DNA of 16,390 nt from DATEMK01 sp035275625. Lineage in GTDB: Bacteria; Bacteroidota; Bacteroidia; AKYH767-A; OLB10. The translations under genes and the position numbers were made by a program. Positions 6,484 through 13,993 of this stretch are shown piece by piece. A model generated the notes under the pieces. The model was not told the DNA's origin. It searched no databases and saw nothing but the letters and a program-made list of their open reading frames with translations. Numbering within the stretch: the first letter of the stretch is position 1; the number at the start of each line of letters is the position of its first letter. The stretch covers positions 1-16,390 of the forward strand of contig DATEMK010000191.1 of the NCBI GenBank assembly GCA_035275625.1. Direction: 5' to 3'.

Positions 6484-7395
6484 TTATTTCCTATTTTCTG
6501 TTCCGGCATTTCGTTTGAGGTAAGAAATTTTCTTAGTAAATAATTCTTTTACTCCATTTTTTCCCGTCATCATTACAATTACGAGGATTAATCCGTAAAT
6601 GATTTGACGCATGTTCGCTGCAATGCTATCAGGCATACCTACAAATCGAAGTGCTTCAGGTAAGAGGACTAAAAATGCTGCTGCAAGAAAACTTCCTGTA
6701 AGATTGCCAAGTCCGCCAATGATTACGATGGAAAGAATAAAAATAGATTCATTCACAGTGAAACTGGTGGGATCAATGTAAGAAATGTAGTGGGCATACA
6801 ACATTCCAGGAATGGCTGCAAACATAGCGCTGAGTGAAAACGATACCGTTTTGGAGAGGTACACATTTTTACCAATGCCCTGTGTGTAAATTTCATCTTC
6901 GCTGATCGCTGTAAGTGTTTTTCCAAAACCTGATTTGGAGATATTTCTCAATGCCAGCCAAACTATTGCAACAAAGAAAAGTGAAAACCACAGGAATGAA
7001 ATCTTGCTGTCTAAACTCAACCCGAAAAGTTGTATTGAAGGAATGCCCGGAATGCCAAGCGGACCTCTAGTTAAGTCCACCAAGTTATTCATCATGGAAA
7101 AAAGAATTACCTGGATACCTAATGTACAAATAATAAAATAGTCCTCCACAGTTCGTAATGCGATGAGTGAAACTATCAATGCCATTACTCCGCTAAAAAG
7201 CATCGCCAAAGGAATACTCATCCAGAAAGAAAATCCAAACGTTGTTGACAATATTGCAGTGGTGTATGCTCCTATACCGTAAAAACCTGCATGAGCCAAT
7301 GAAATCAACCCAGTATAGCCGGCACAGAGGTTTAAACTTTGCGAAAGCAACGTGTAAAAGCAAATAAGAATGAAAAGATGTAAAATATATTCCAT
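6484..7395 (-). CDS. livM: Branched-chain amino acid-type ABC transporter, inner membrane permease LivM
   Basis: This 303-residue polytopic permease belongs to the BPD_transp_2 family. It shows family strings GYTGLISLAHAGFYGIGAY (about 26-44), TRGPLGIPGIP, GGLGNLTGSFLAAAFLVL and LPEALRFVG near the C-terminus, with about eight or nine hydrophobic segments. With LivH it should form the membrane channel energised by LivG and LivF. Its ATG is one base after the livH stop, so translation is likely coupled, and it is the last gene of the operon with a probable terminator close behind. The family imports branched-chain amino acids but also other amino acids, amides, urea and aromatic acids, so the substrate cannot be fixed from this protein. 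Confidence 0.93.
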   Translation of the reverse strand: MEYILHLFILICFYTLLSQSLNLCAGYTGLISLAHAGFYGIGAYTTAILSTTFGFSFWMSIPLAMLFSGVMALIVSLIALRTVEDYFIICTLGIQVILFSMMNNLVDLTRGPLGIPGIPSIQLFGLSLDSKISFLWFSLFFVAIVWLALRNISKSGFGKTLTAISEDEIYTQGIGKNVYLSKTVSFSLSAMFAAIPGMLYAHYISYIDPTSFTVNESIFILSIVIIGGLGNLTGSFLAAAFLVLLPEALRFVGMPDSIAANMRQIIYGLILVIVMMTGKNGVKELFTKKISYLKRNAGTENRK

Positions 7396-7396
7396 G

Positions 7397-8281
7397 TTAC
7401 ACCTCCACCTTTTTCAGCTGCTTGCCGCTAAACCCAAGAGGTCTCCAGATTAAAAATAAAATGAGAATGATGTAGGTTACGGCATCCATCCATTTGGTGT
7501 CAATATAATATGCTGCAAGATGTTGTGCTGTGGCTACCAGCAATGAACCTGCAATTAACCCCCTGGTACTACCAACGCCTCCTATAATCATGGCTACTAT
7601 TCCGTAGAGCAAAAGATTGAAACCAAAAGTTGGTGTCATGTTGGTGTCCATTGCTACAAGTATTCCGGCTATGGCAGCCAATGCCGAACCGATAGCGAAA
7701 GCGATCAGATTAACTTTGTCGGATGATATACCGTAAATGTTACAAAGCTCCGGATTGCTGGCAACAGCCCTTACAGATTTACCTGTTACCGTGTAATGCA
7801 AAAACAGGTTAACCAAACCAAAAAGCAAAACTGAAACACAAACTGTAATAATCTGAATTGTTGTTATATATGCTCCGAAAACCTGGTTTCCCACCATTAC
7901 TTCCGCAGTATTGATGATTTTGGTGTCATCACCGAAGAAAAGTGAAATACAATTTTGCAATACCACATATATGCCAATGGAAGCAATGAGGTAAGCTAAT
8001 GCCGGAACATTTCTCCTGCGCATTGGGCGGTAAACCAAAACTTCGCAGCACAAACCAATTAAAATGGCTGATGCAATTGCCAAAACAATTGAAACCGTAA
8101 ACGGAACTGAAAATTTATTTACAAAAAAATAAACTAGATAAGCTCCTGAAGTGATCACGGCTGCATGGGCTAAGCTGGAGAATTTGGTAACGGCAAAAAG
8201 GATTTTATACATAAAAGACAAAAGCAGGATTAAAGAGGTCGTCAGAATAATATTAGCTGCTATTTGAGAAAAGTTATTCAA
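7397..8281 (-). CDS. livH: Branched-chain amino acid-type ABC transporter, inner membrane permease LivH
   Basis: This 294-residue BPD_transp_2 permease contains family strings KFSSLAHAAVITSGAYLVYF (about 33-52), YRPMRRRNVPALAYLIASIG, TGKSVRAVASNPELCNIYGI and IGGVGSTRGLIAGSLLVA. It partners LivM in the membrane. The only start that keeps the first membrane helix is TTG at 8281: an in-frame stop lies five codons upstream, and the first internal ATG would be inside helix 1. An AAAGG ribosome-binding sequence 4 bases before the TTG supports it. It lies 22 bases after the livK stop. The rare start could lower the yield relative to the binding protein made just upstream. Confidence 0.92.
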   Translation of the reverse strand: MNNFSQIAANIILTTSLILLLSFMYKILFAVTKFSSLAHAAVITSGAYLVYFFVNKFSVPFTVSIVLAIASAILIGLCCEVLVYRPMRRRNVPALAYLIASIGIYVVLQNCISLFFGDDTKIINTAEVMVGNQVFGAYITTIQIITVCVSVLLFGLVNLFLHYTVTGKSVRAVASNPELCNIYGISSDKVNLIAFAIGSALAAIAGILVAMDTNMTPTFGFNLLLYGIVAMIIGGVGSTRGLIAGSLLVATAQHLAAYYIDTKWMDAVTYIILILFLIWRPLGFSGKQLKKVEV

Positions 8282-8285
8282 AGCA

Positions 8286-8290
8286 CCTTT
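8286..8290 (-). promoter_or_regulatory. Shine-Dalgarno sequence deciding the livH TTG start
   Basis: On the - strand AAAGG ends 4 bases before TTG at 8281-8279. Such sequences are uncommon in this window, and this one selects a start that has no ATG alternative. Confidence 0.55.
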
Positions 8291-8303
8291 ATTTTAAACC
8301 CTG

Positions 8304-9440
8304 TTATTTCTCTAACGTGATAAACTTTCCATCTTTAATTGTTTTCATCATAACCGGTTTCAGAATATCGCCATTATTATCGAATGAAGTTAATCCGGCG
8401 GCCCCCGGATAATTTTGGACTGAATCGTACAAGAAGGTTTTAATCTTCTCACCGCTTCCATCGGTTTTGGCAATTGCCATTGCACCAATATTGACAGCAT
8501 CATAAGTATTTGCAGCAAACATTTCACTGTCATATCCGTGTTTAGCTTTGTATTCAGAATTAAATTTCATTGAAAGAGAATCATTAGGGTCATACCTGGC
8601 AACGGAATAAATCACTCCCTCGGTTGCAGCACCTGCTATCTTCAGAAACTCCGGTGCTTCAATTGGATTGGCACAATACCATTGAGGCATGTAGTTTTGT
8701 TCAAAGCATTGTTTCAAAAGATTGCCACCTTCTTTCGCAAAAGCAACAAGGTAAATATTCTTGATGTTATTGTCTTTGAATTTCTTTACAAGAGTTTTAA
8801 AATCTGTTTGGTCCTGCTCAAATCCTTCTTCCAACAAAATCTTGCCTCCATGACTCTCAAATGACGAATGGAAGATTTTTGCATATCCATTTCCATAATC
8901 ATTATTGATGTAAATAACCCCAATGTCTTTTTGATTCCTATCGACTGCAATAAATTTAGAAATGGCCTCTACTTCTAACTTGCCACTTAATCTGTTTCTG
9001 AAAATATAGTCACCTGCATCCGTAATATTTGGACTGCCTGTTGCAGTAGCTAAAATCACAACCTTATCTGAATTCGCTATAGGTGCTGATGCCATAACAG
9101 AACTGCTTGAACTGAAACCAATAATTAAAGAGACCTTATCATTATCAATTAATTTTCTGACAGCAGAAACGCATTTGTTGGCATCCGATCCCCCATCTTC
9201 AAATATCAGTTTGACAATTCTTCCGTCAATACCACCATTTTTGTTGATATTTTCAACAGCTTGCATTGCACCATCCTGAGACCACTTGCCCATGTATGAT
9301 AATGAGCCAGTAAGGTCGAATATGGCTCCGATTTTTATCTCTTCGTTATTATTCTTTTTGCCTTTTTCGTTACAAGAGATGCATCCAGTAATTACAATTA
9401 TAATTAGTGAAAATGCGAATAGTATTTTTGAATTTTTCAT
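8304..9440 (-). CDS. livK: Substrate-binding lipoprotein of the Liv-type importer (LivK-like)
   Basis: This 378-residue protein has a lipoprotein signal (MKNSKILFAFSLIIIVITGC; lipobox ITGC, lipidated C20), so it should be anchored in the periplasm. The mature part is a Peripla_BP_6 two-lobe receptor: IKIGAIFDLTGSLSYMGKW, the AVENINKNGGIDGR loop, DGGSDANKCVSAVRKLID, IIGFSSSSSVMASAPIANS and GDYIFRNRLSG. It should bind the ligand and deliver it to LivHM. It lies 20 bases after gene X and 22 before livH. The ligand is not evident. The hinge and pocket are typical of the family, but I cannot tell leucine binders from those for other amino acids or aromatic acids by eye. Confidence 0.92.
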   Translation of the reverse strand: MKNSKILFAFSLIIIVITGCISCNEKGKKNNNEEIKIGAIFDLTGSLSYMGKWSQDGAMQAVENINKNGGIDGRIVKLIFEDGGSDANKCVSAVRKLIDNDKVSLIIGFSSSSSVMASAPIANSDKVVILATATGSPNITDAGDYIFRNRLSGKLEVEAISKFIAVDRNQKDIGVIYINNDYGNGYAKIFHSSFESHGGKILLEEGFEQDQTDFKTLVKKFKDNNIKNIYLVAFAKEGGNLLKQCFEQNYMPQWYCANPIEAPEFLKIAGAATEGVIYSVARYDPNDSLSMKFNSEYKAKHGYDSEMFAANTYDAVNIGAMAIAKTDGSGEKIKTFLYDSVQNYPGAAGLTSFDNNGDILKPVMMKTIKDGKFITLEK

Positions 9441-9460
9441 TTTGATTGTATTTTAAATTA

Positions 9461-11485
9461 TTATTGGTTTATGTTAATTGTATTAATAGTGTCTTTCTCG
9501 TCTTCACCTTTTTGTCCAAAGAACTCGTTGAATACTTCTTTAACAATCTTATCGAATACTTCTTTAGCAGTTTCCTTTATTGAATTCAATTGTTCCCTAA
9601 TTTGAGACACCATAATTATTGCTGCAATATTGTAAGCAAAGGTCATTTTAATACTGTCATCAATTGGATGTTCTTTATCAAAAAGTTGAAAAAACTTCTC
9701 AACATGTTCCTCTTCTGTTGATTCTTTAAAGAAATTGAGATACTCATCCTTTTTATCTTTTGGAACTGAAATGTCAATGGTTATTTTTGCTCCGCCTGGA
9801 TTAAGTAAATTGCCATTATAATAAATATAAATCTCATTTATTCCTTCGAAAAACTCATCAATACAATGAGCACTATTAAACACTATAATTCCTGTGCGCT
9901 GAAATTCATGAAAAAGCTTTTTGTAATAAAACAAATAAGTATCATTTGAAACACCGTTTAGTTGCCCTGAGTTTTTTGTAAAATTTGAAAATGGAAACAC
10001 AATTTTGTAAATATCAACAAAGCGACCATCTTTTTTTTCAAATAATTCTTTTCTTACTTCGCGAATTTTAATCGTGTAGTCATAATTTAAATCAGTTATT
10101 GCGATGTATCTGGAGCCTTTTGCATAATACATTGATTTAACATTGAGTTTAGGATGGAGTTGCTTTATTTTCTGTGGATCTTTTAATTTATTCTTTAATG
10201 AAAGGTCGAATGAATGACTTCCAACTTCACAAGAAACAGCAAGAGTTCCCACTTTTCCAATATGGATGTTCTTGCCTTCATGTTCTTTATAATGTGATGC
10301 TAAAATTGATGAGATTGTTGTAATATTTATAGTTTTCATATCCTTGTCATCTCCCCCAGTTCCAAAACTATTATAATGTGAATAAGAAAGTCCATCTAGA
10401 TCACCCTTATAATAATTACGTTGTAAATGTTTTATTAGTGCAACTATTTTTTGGAATTCATCATCACTGGCAGTGTCCTTTGGTTCTAACGAACTTAAAA
10501 GTCGTGCAATTTCACCATTATCTACTTGTTTTAATTTGTCAAAGAGTTCAATATAATCCTTTGCTTCTGGGGTACTAAGATAATCATCTAAACTAATTGT
10601 CTGTACAGTTGTTTCATTTGAGTTCCAAATATCTTCATATCGTTTCAATTGGTATTTTCCAAATTGATCATCCAAGTCATGAATAATTAATTGAGGTGAT
10701 TTAGTTGTAGGTCTTTTTTGATAATACCCAAAATATCCTTTGTTATTAGCTGAATATAATGAGTATGGTGGGTCGGCATCATATATTCTAATATCAAAAA
10801 TTACTTCGTTGTCGGTCCCATTTTTAGTTAGCCTATCTTTCATTTGTCTAATTTCAAGCAGCCAATCGTTCATTCTTTTTGAAAATGTTGTTACAAATGT
10901 TGTCTCGTCAGTGTCAGGTTCATAATAGGGCTTTAACTCTTTTATTCTTTGAATGGCATATTGGCTTCTTGGGTCAATAAGTAACATTCTAATTTTAGCT
11001 TCCTTAACGTTTCTTTTGCATTTTAAGATATACTTTTCGAAGTGTTTTTCGATTTCATAATTATTTTGTAATAAAAGTTCAGTAAAAGTTTCAAGAATTT
11101 TTATCTCCTTATTAGAATCCAATATGTCAATTAGATAGTCTTCCATTACAAGTTCCGGTGCTTCACTTGCCTTAGCTGAAACTAAAAATTTTCTAATTCT
11201 ACCTTCCAATAAGGCATAAATTAAAAGAGCACTTTCAACATGATGAAGATTAGAGTTAATTATTTCCCAAAAATGCTTATACTTTTCTCCTTCGGGAGGA
11301 GGAATAAGATATAGATTAATCGCAAAAAGTATTACAAACCCTACAAAAGCAAAAACCCTATTTAAATTATTTTTTATAACCCACCCGGGATGCTGAACCG
11401 GTCTCTGCAATAACTTCAAAAAAGAGTTCAGTTGCAGCTTTCTTTTGGTTTTTGTTTCAAAATGTTTCTCGTTATTTTCCGCCAT
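9461..11485 (-). CDS. Membrane-anchored protein with PLD-like region and TrpD-like (anthranilate phosphoribosyltransferase fold) C-terminal domain
   Basis: From the ATG at 11485 this gives 674 residues; a TTG at 11542 would add 19 but overlaps livF. Residues ~43-63 are a membrane helix (VFAFVGFVILFAINLYLI) with a second hydrophobic stretch ~80-94. Residues ~116-291 alternate strands and helices like a PLD-like domain (EIKILETFTELL, AKIRMLLIDPRSQ, FDIRIYDADPP, QLIIHDLDDQFGKYQ), with no HxK motif. Residues ~370-660 follow TrpD in order: SFGTGGDD (GTGGD 375-379), TINITT, KVGTLAVSCEVGSHS, REVRKEL (cf. PVRKELG), QLNGV (cf. QLIGV), IDEFFEGINEIY (D543, E544; cf. GLDEISLTGPTEV) and the helical DDSIKMTFAYNIAAI. 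The glycine loop and metal pair are kept; His, Asn and Arg of KHGNR are replaced. Whether it is an enzyme, sensor or scaffold is unknown. Its place between livF and livK ties it to the importer. Confidence 0.7.
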   Translation of the reverse strand: MAENNEKHFETKTKRKLQLNSFLKLLQRPVQHPGWVIKNNLNRVFAFVGFVILFAINLYLIPPPEGEKYKHFWEIINSNLHHVESALLIYALLEGRIRKFLVSAKASEAPELVMEDYLIDILDSNKEIKILETFTELLLQNNYEIEKHFEKYILKCKRNVKEAKIRMLLIDPRSQYAIQRIKELKPYYEPDTDETTFVTTFSKRMNDWLLEIRQMKDRLTKNGTDNEVIFDIRIYDADPPYSLYSANNKGYFGYYQKRPTTKSPQLIIHDLDDQFGKYQLKRYEDIWNSNETTVQTISLDDYLSTPEAKDYIELFDKLKQVDNGEIARLLSSLEPKDTASDDEFQKIVALIKHLQRNYYKGDLDGLSYSHYNSFGTGGDDKDMKTINITTISSILASHYKEHEGKNIHIGKVGTLAVSCEVGSHSFDLSLKNKLKDPQKIKQLHPKLNVKSMYYAKGSRYIAITDLNYDYTIKIREVRKELFEKKDGRFVDIYKIVFPFSNFTKNSGQLNGVSNDTYLFYYKKLFHEFQRTGIIVFNSAHCIDEFFEGINEIYIYYNGNLLNPGGAKITIDISVPKDKKDEYLNFFKESTEEEHVEKFFQLFDKEHPIDDSIKMTFAYNIAAIIMVSQIREQLNSIKETAKEVFDKIVKEVFNEFFGQKGEDEKDTINTININQ

Positions 11486-11534
11486 TTGCTTTTTGATATT
11501 TATTTTTGTATCATATTTATTGAAATGATATGAA

Positions 11535-12236
11535 TTAAACAAACACTGAATTTAATTCTGTTATGTCAAAATTTGCGTTCACTTCCGCTTCACTGAAAAC
11601 CTTACCAAGTTTCAAACCGATTACTCTGTTTGCTATTCGTGAGCTTTCTTTAATACGATGTTCAACAATGAGAAAAGTGATTCCGGCTTTTTGATTTAAC
11701 CCTCTCAAATTATCGGCAACAAAAGTAATATTTTGAGGTGATAATCCTGTGAAAGGTTCGTCAACCATAATCATTTTAGGCTGGTGCAACGTTGCCATTG
11801 CCAGGGTGAGCAACTGGCGTTCACCTCCGCTAAGTTTCATAGGTGTCCGTAGCAGGTAAGGCACTAATGTGGTGAAAATGGAGAGTACATTTTCTATTCG
11901 CTGCTGCAACAGTTTTGGTTTTAGAGTTAAGCCTGCCATTTCCAAATTTTCTTTCACGGTAAGGTCTTCATAGAGATTATTCTTTTGCGGTATATAAAGT
12001 AGTCCTTTTTTCAAAAGTGCAGCAGTAGGATTGCCAGTAATATTTTCACCATCAAATAAAATTTGCCCATTGCCCCATTTCGGTAATATCCCATATACCG
12101 TTTTCAACAAAGTTGATTTGCCGCTGCCGTTGCTTCCGGCAAGCAAAACTATTTCACCCTGCTTCACTTCAAACGAAACGTCAAAAAGGACTTGTTTCTT
12201 GTCATAACCGGATGATATGTTTTCTATTTTCAGCAT
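11535..12236 (-). CDS. livF: Liv-type ABC transporter ATP-binding protein LivF
   Basis: This 233-residue ATPase has the normal family length. It shows Walker A GSNGSGKST (34-42), Q-loop PQKN near 83, signature LSGGERQ (135-141), Walker B MIMVDEPFTGL (D159-E160) and the H-loop histidine H193 in VEHRIK. It should pair with LivG as the cytoplasmic heterodimer that drives LivHM. It starts 8 bases after the livG stop, and gene X begins about 49 bases beyond its stop, so the operon continues. No key residue is missing. Confidence 0.95.
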   Translation of the reverse strand: MLKIENISSGYDKKQVLFDVSFEVKQGEIVLLAGSNGSGKSTLLKTVYGILPKWGNGQILFDGENITGNPTAALLKKGLLYIPQKNNLYEDLTVKENLEMAGLTLKPKLLQQRIENVLSIFTTLVPYLLRTPMKLSGGERQLLTLAMATLHQPKMIMVDEPFTGLSPQNITFVADNLRGLNQKAGITFLIVEHRIKESSRIANRVIGLKLGKVFSEAEVNANFDITELNSVFV

Positions 12237-12244
12237 TTCGGTTT

Positions 12245-12994
12245 TCAGATATATGCCTCCATCACTGATCTATCCGTCCTGAGTGCAGCTATGTTTTCAA
12301 ACGAAGAAATTTTACCTTCATGTAAAAAGAAAATCTTATCAGCAACATCGCCAATGAAATCGGTATTGTGTTCAATGAGCAAAATGGTTTTTCCTTTTTC
12401 CCTGAGTTGCTTTAAAAGCAGATCAATCTTGTTCCGATATTCAGGATTAATACCTGCAACCGGCTCATCGAGCAAAAGGAGCGAAGCTCCGTTTGCAACA
12501 CAACAGGCAAGGTTCAGCAACTTCTGCTGACCGTAGCTTATTTCTCCTGCAAGGTTATTTTTTACATCCTGCAAAAAATACTCGCTGATCATTTCATCTG
12601 CCTTTTCTTCCAGCAGTTTTATTTCCTTACTGTAAAAGAATGGTGGCAGCAATGCCTTCATCCAATTATCACCGGGGTTGCCGTGCATTGCCAGCAATAC
12701 ATTTTCTCTTACTGTGAGTTTGGAAATTAAACGCAAGTCCTGGAAAGTTCTGCCAATGCCAGTGCGATTTATTTTGAATGGAGAATAGTCAGTGATATTT
12801 TTTTCTCTGAAATAAATATCACCGCTGTGAGGTTTGATAAAACCTGTTATTAGATTGAACAGAGTGCTTTTACCACTTCCGTTTGCTCCCATCAATGCAT
12901 AAATTTTTTGTTCACCCAATGTCAATGACACATTTTGCAGGAGGTGATTTTTTCCTGCAAAGGTGAACGTGATATTTTGGAGTTGTAGAATCAC
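12245..12994 (-). CDS. livG: Liv-type ABC transporter ATP-binding protein LivG
   Basis: This 249-residue ATPase has Walker A GANGSGKST (36-44), Q-loop GRTFQDLRL, signature SYGQQKLLNLA, Walker B LLLLDEPVAGINPEYR and an H-loop in IEHNTDF. The long insert between Q-loop and signature and the GINPE motif after Walker B are typical of LivG. It is the first gene of the operon, preceded by about 380 bases without a credible gene, where its promoter should lie. It is complete and about the family's usual length. Confidence 0.95.
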   Translation of the reverse strand: MILQLQNITFTFAGKNHLLQNVSLTLGEQKIYALMGANGSGKSTLFNLITGFIKPHSGDIYFREKNITDYSPFKINRTGIGRTFQDLRLISKLTVRENVLLAMHGNPGDNWMKALLPPFFYSKEIKLLEEKADEMISEYFLQDVKNNLAGEISYGQQKLLNLACCVANGASLLLLDEPVAGINPEYRNKIDLLLKQLREKGKTILLIEHNTDFIGDVADKIFFLHEGKISSFENIAALRTDRSVMEAYI

Positions 12995-13123
12995 TACTAA
13001 TTTCTGACTTTCTCAGGTATTTTCATGTTCGATTTCCAAAGGAAGGGAATACTTAATTTAAACTCATTGTTCCATTCTAGTAATCTTAAGGCAGTGAGGA
13101 GAGATTCGGATTGCATTCAGGGA

Positions 13124-13131
13124 GAAAGTAA
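13124..13131 (-). promoter_or_regulatory. Putative -7 box upstream of the liv operon
   Basis: On the - strand the sequence reads AAAATTACTTTC, the same 12 bases found in the direct repeats near 5150 and 5660. It lies about 130 bases upstream of livG. No TTTG is at the usual -33 distance, so confidence is low. Confidence 0.3.
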
Positions 13132-13169
13132 TTTTTGCAGTTGTATTACGCTGCTAATTTATGCAAATT

Positions 13170-13268
13170 AACACGCTTTTCTTAAAGAGAAACTATTAAA
13201 GGCTCTTGAAGAAATAAAAAATTCAGGAAATGTATTTCTGGAATTTCGACAGAATCTTTAAGCGTGTT
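13170..13268. repeat. Inverted repeat bounding ~99 bp in the livG upstream region
   Basis: AACACGCTT at 13170-13178 is exactly complementary to AAGCGTGTT at 13260-13268. After a 5-base bulge on the left arm the pairing continues, AAAGA (13184-13188) with TCTTT (13255-13259). The enclosed ~66 bases have no gene with a start codon. It could be a MITE-like remnant or a long-range stem in a leader or 3' UTR. The rest of the 12995-13375 gap shows nothing else I can identify. Confidence 0.45.
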
Positions 13269-13350
13269 TGATAAATCAGGTTGATTTTCTATCGTCTTCT
13301 GAAGATACTTTCTTATTTTTATTCTAGAATTATTTTCAATTTTTGTTTGA

Positions 13351-13372
13351 TTTCAAAAGATGTATTTTGAAA
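13351..13372 (-). terminator. Possible terminator hairpin after the 175-residue membrane protein gene
   Basis: TTTCAAAA-GATGTA-TTTTGAAA is a perfect 8-bp stem with a 6-base loop, beginning 4 bases after the stop codon of the gene at 13376. The stem is AT-rich and the - strand has no long T-run behind it, so the function is uncertain. Confidence 0.35.
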
Positions 13373-13375
13373 TTT

Positions 13376-13903
13376 TCAGCTAAATAATTTTAACCCCAAA
13401 CCTACACAAAATGCGATAAATCCAATCAGACCTAATGCCACAAATGGTCCATACCACGCCCTTTTCATGTTGCGTTCTTTTTCATTTCTAATTTTCTGAT
13501 GTGCGGTCCATGGTCCTACTAGCTTATCATCATTAGGCTTATTTTTCTTTTTCCATTCATCCTCGAGCTTAACCAATGATTCATCCCTTATTGTTGTAAA
13601 TGCAGTTGAATAATGGATATTTAATATTCCCAATACACAGGCGAATATCATTAAGATTACTCCCCCTGCAATCAGGAGTATATCAAAATGCTGAAAAGGA
13701 TAGGTATCACCATTTTTGGAAAGTATTAAACTTAATCCGATGGTGAAAGTGATAATAAGAGTCAAAGCTAAAGTTCTGATATGCATTGTCAGTTGGCTGT
13801 ACTGATGGCAGGATTTAGATCCCTGCTCATACAAATCTTTTTCTGTCAGTGAATCTTTTTCTGAGTTTGAGCTTTTTTCTGCTGGTGTAGGGTCGTCCGC
13901 CAT
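13376..13903 (-). CDS. Small membrane protein with three predicted helices, unknown function
   Basis: I do not recognise the family. The 175 residues begin with a polar, Ser/Glu/Lys-rich cytoplasmic-like tail (1-40). Two close membrane helices follow (about 46-62, LALTLIITFTIGLSLIL, and 74-95, DILLIAGGVILMIFACVLGI), then a charged stretch of ~50 residues rich in Lys/Glu/Asp (VKLEDEWKKKNKPNDD), and a third helix at the C-terminus (about 151-173). The layout, a soluble tail plus a helix pair, faintly recalls SLATT-like membrane effectors, but no diagnostic motif was seen and I do not make that call. It lies 90 bases after the dehydrogenase stop on the same strand and may share its transcript. 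Confidence 0.75.
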   Translation of the reverse strand: MADDPTPAEKSSNSEKDSLTEKDLYEQGSKSCHQYSQLTMHIRTLALTLIITFTIGLSLILSKNGDTYPFQHFDILLIAGGVILMIFACVLGILNIHYSTAFTTIRDESLVKLEDEWKKKNKPNDDKLVGPWTAHQKIRNEKERNMKRAWYGPFVALGLIGFIAFCVGLGLKLFS

Positions 13904-13993
13904 TCTATTTTTTATTTGATTATTAATCTTATTTTTGATTTACTTGAATCCGGTTGACTAAAATTAAGGTTTATTGGCGGATCAATTTTTTAA

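Noticed and set aside
6331..6543. A 70-codon + strand frame overlapping the livM end
   Set aside because: It has a TTG start, lies over the likely liv terminator and antisense to livM, and its composition is not protein-like.
9461..10390. Thymidine/pyrimidine nucleoside phosphorylase assignment for the C-terminal domain of gene X
   Set aside because: Those enzymes share the fold but carry a different glycine-rich motif (KHSTGG type); the GTGGD...NITT...VRKEL order fits TrpD better.
11486..11542. Upstream TTG start for gene X adding 19 residues
   Set aside because: It overlaps the livF stop and has no ribosome-binding sequence; the ATG at 11485 begins a conventional polar N-terminus.
13172..13261. 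A 29-residue open stretch on + strand between livG and the 175-residue protein gene (HAFLKEKLLKALEEIK...)
   Set aside because: It looks helix-like but has no start codon and is bounded by the inverted repeat; too short to support as a gene remnant.
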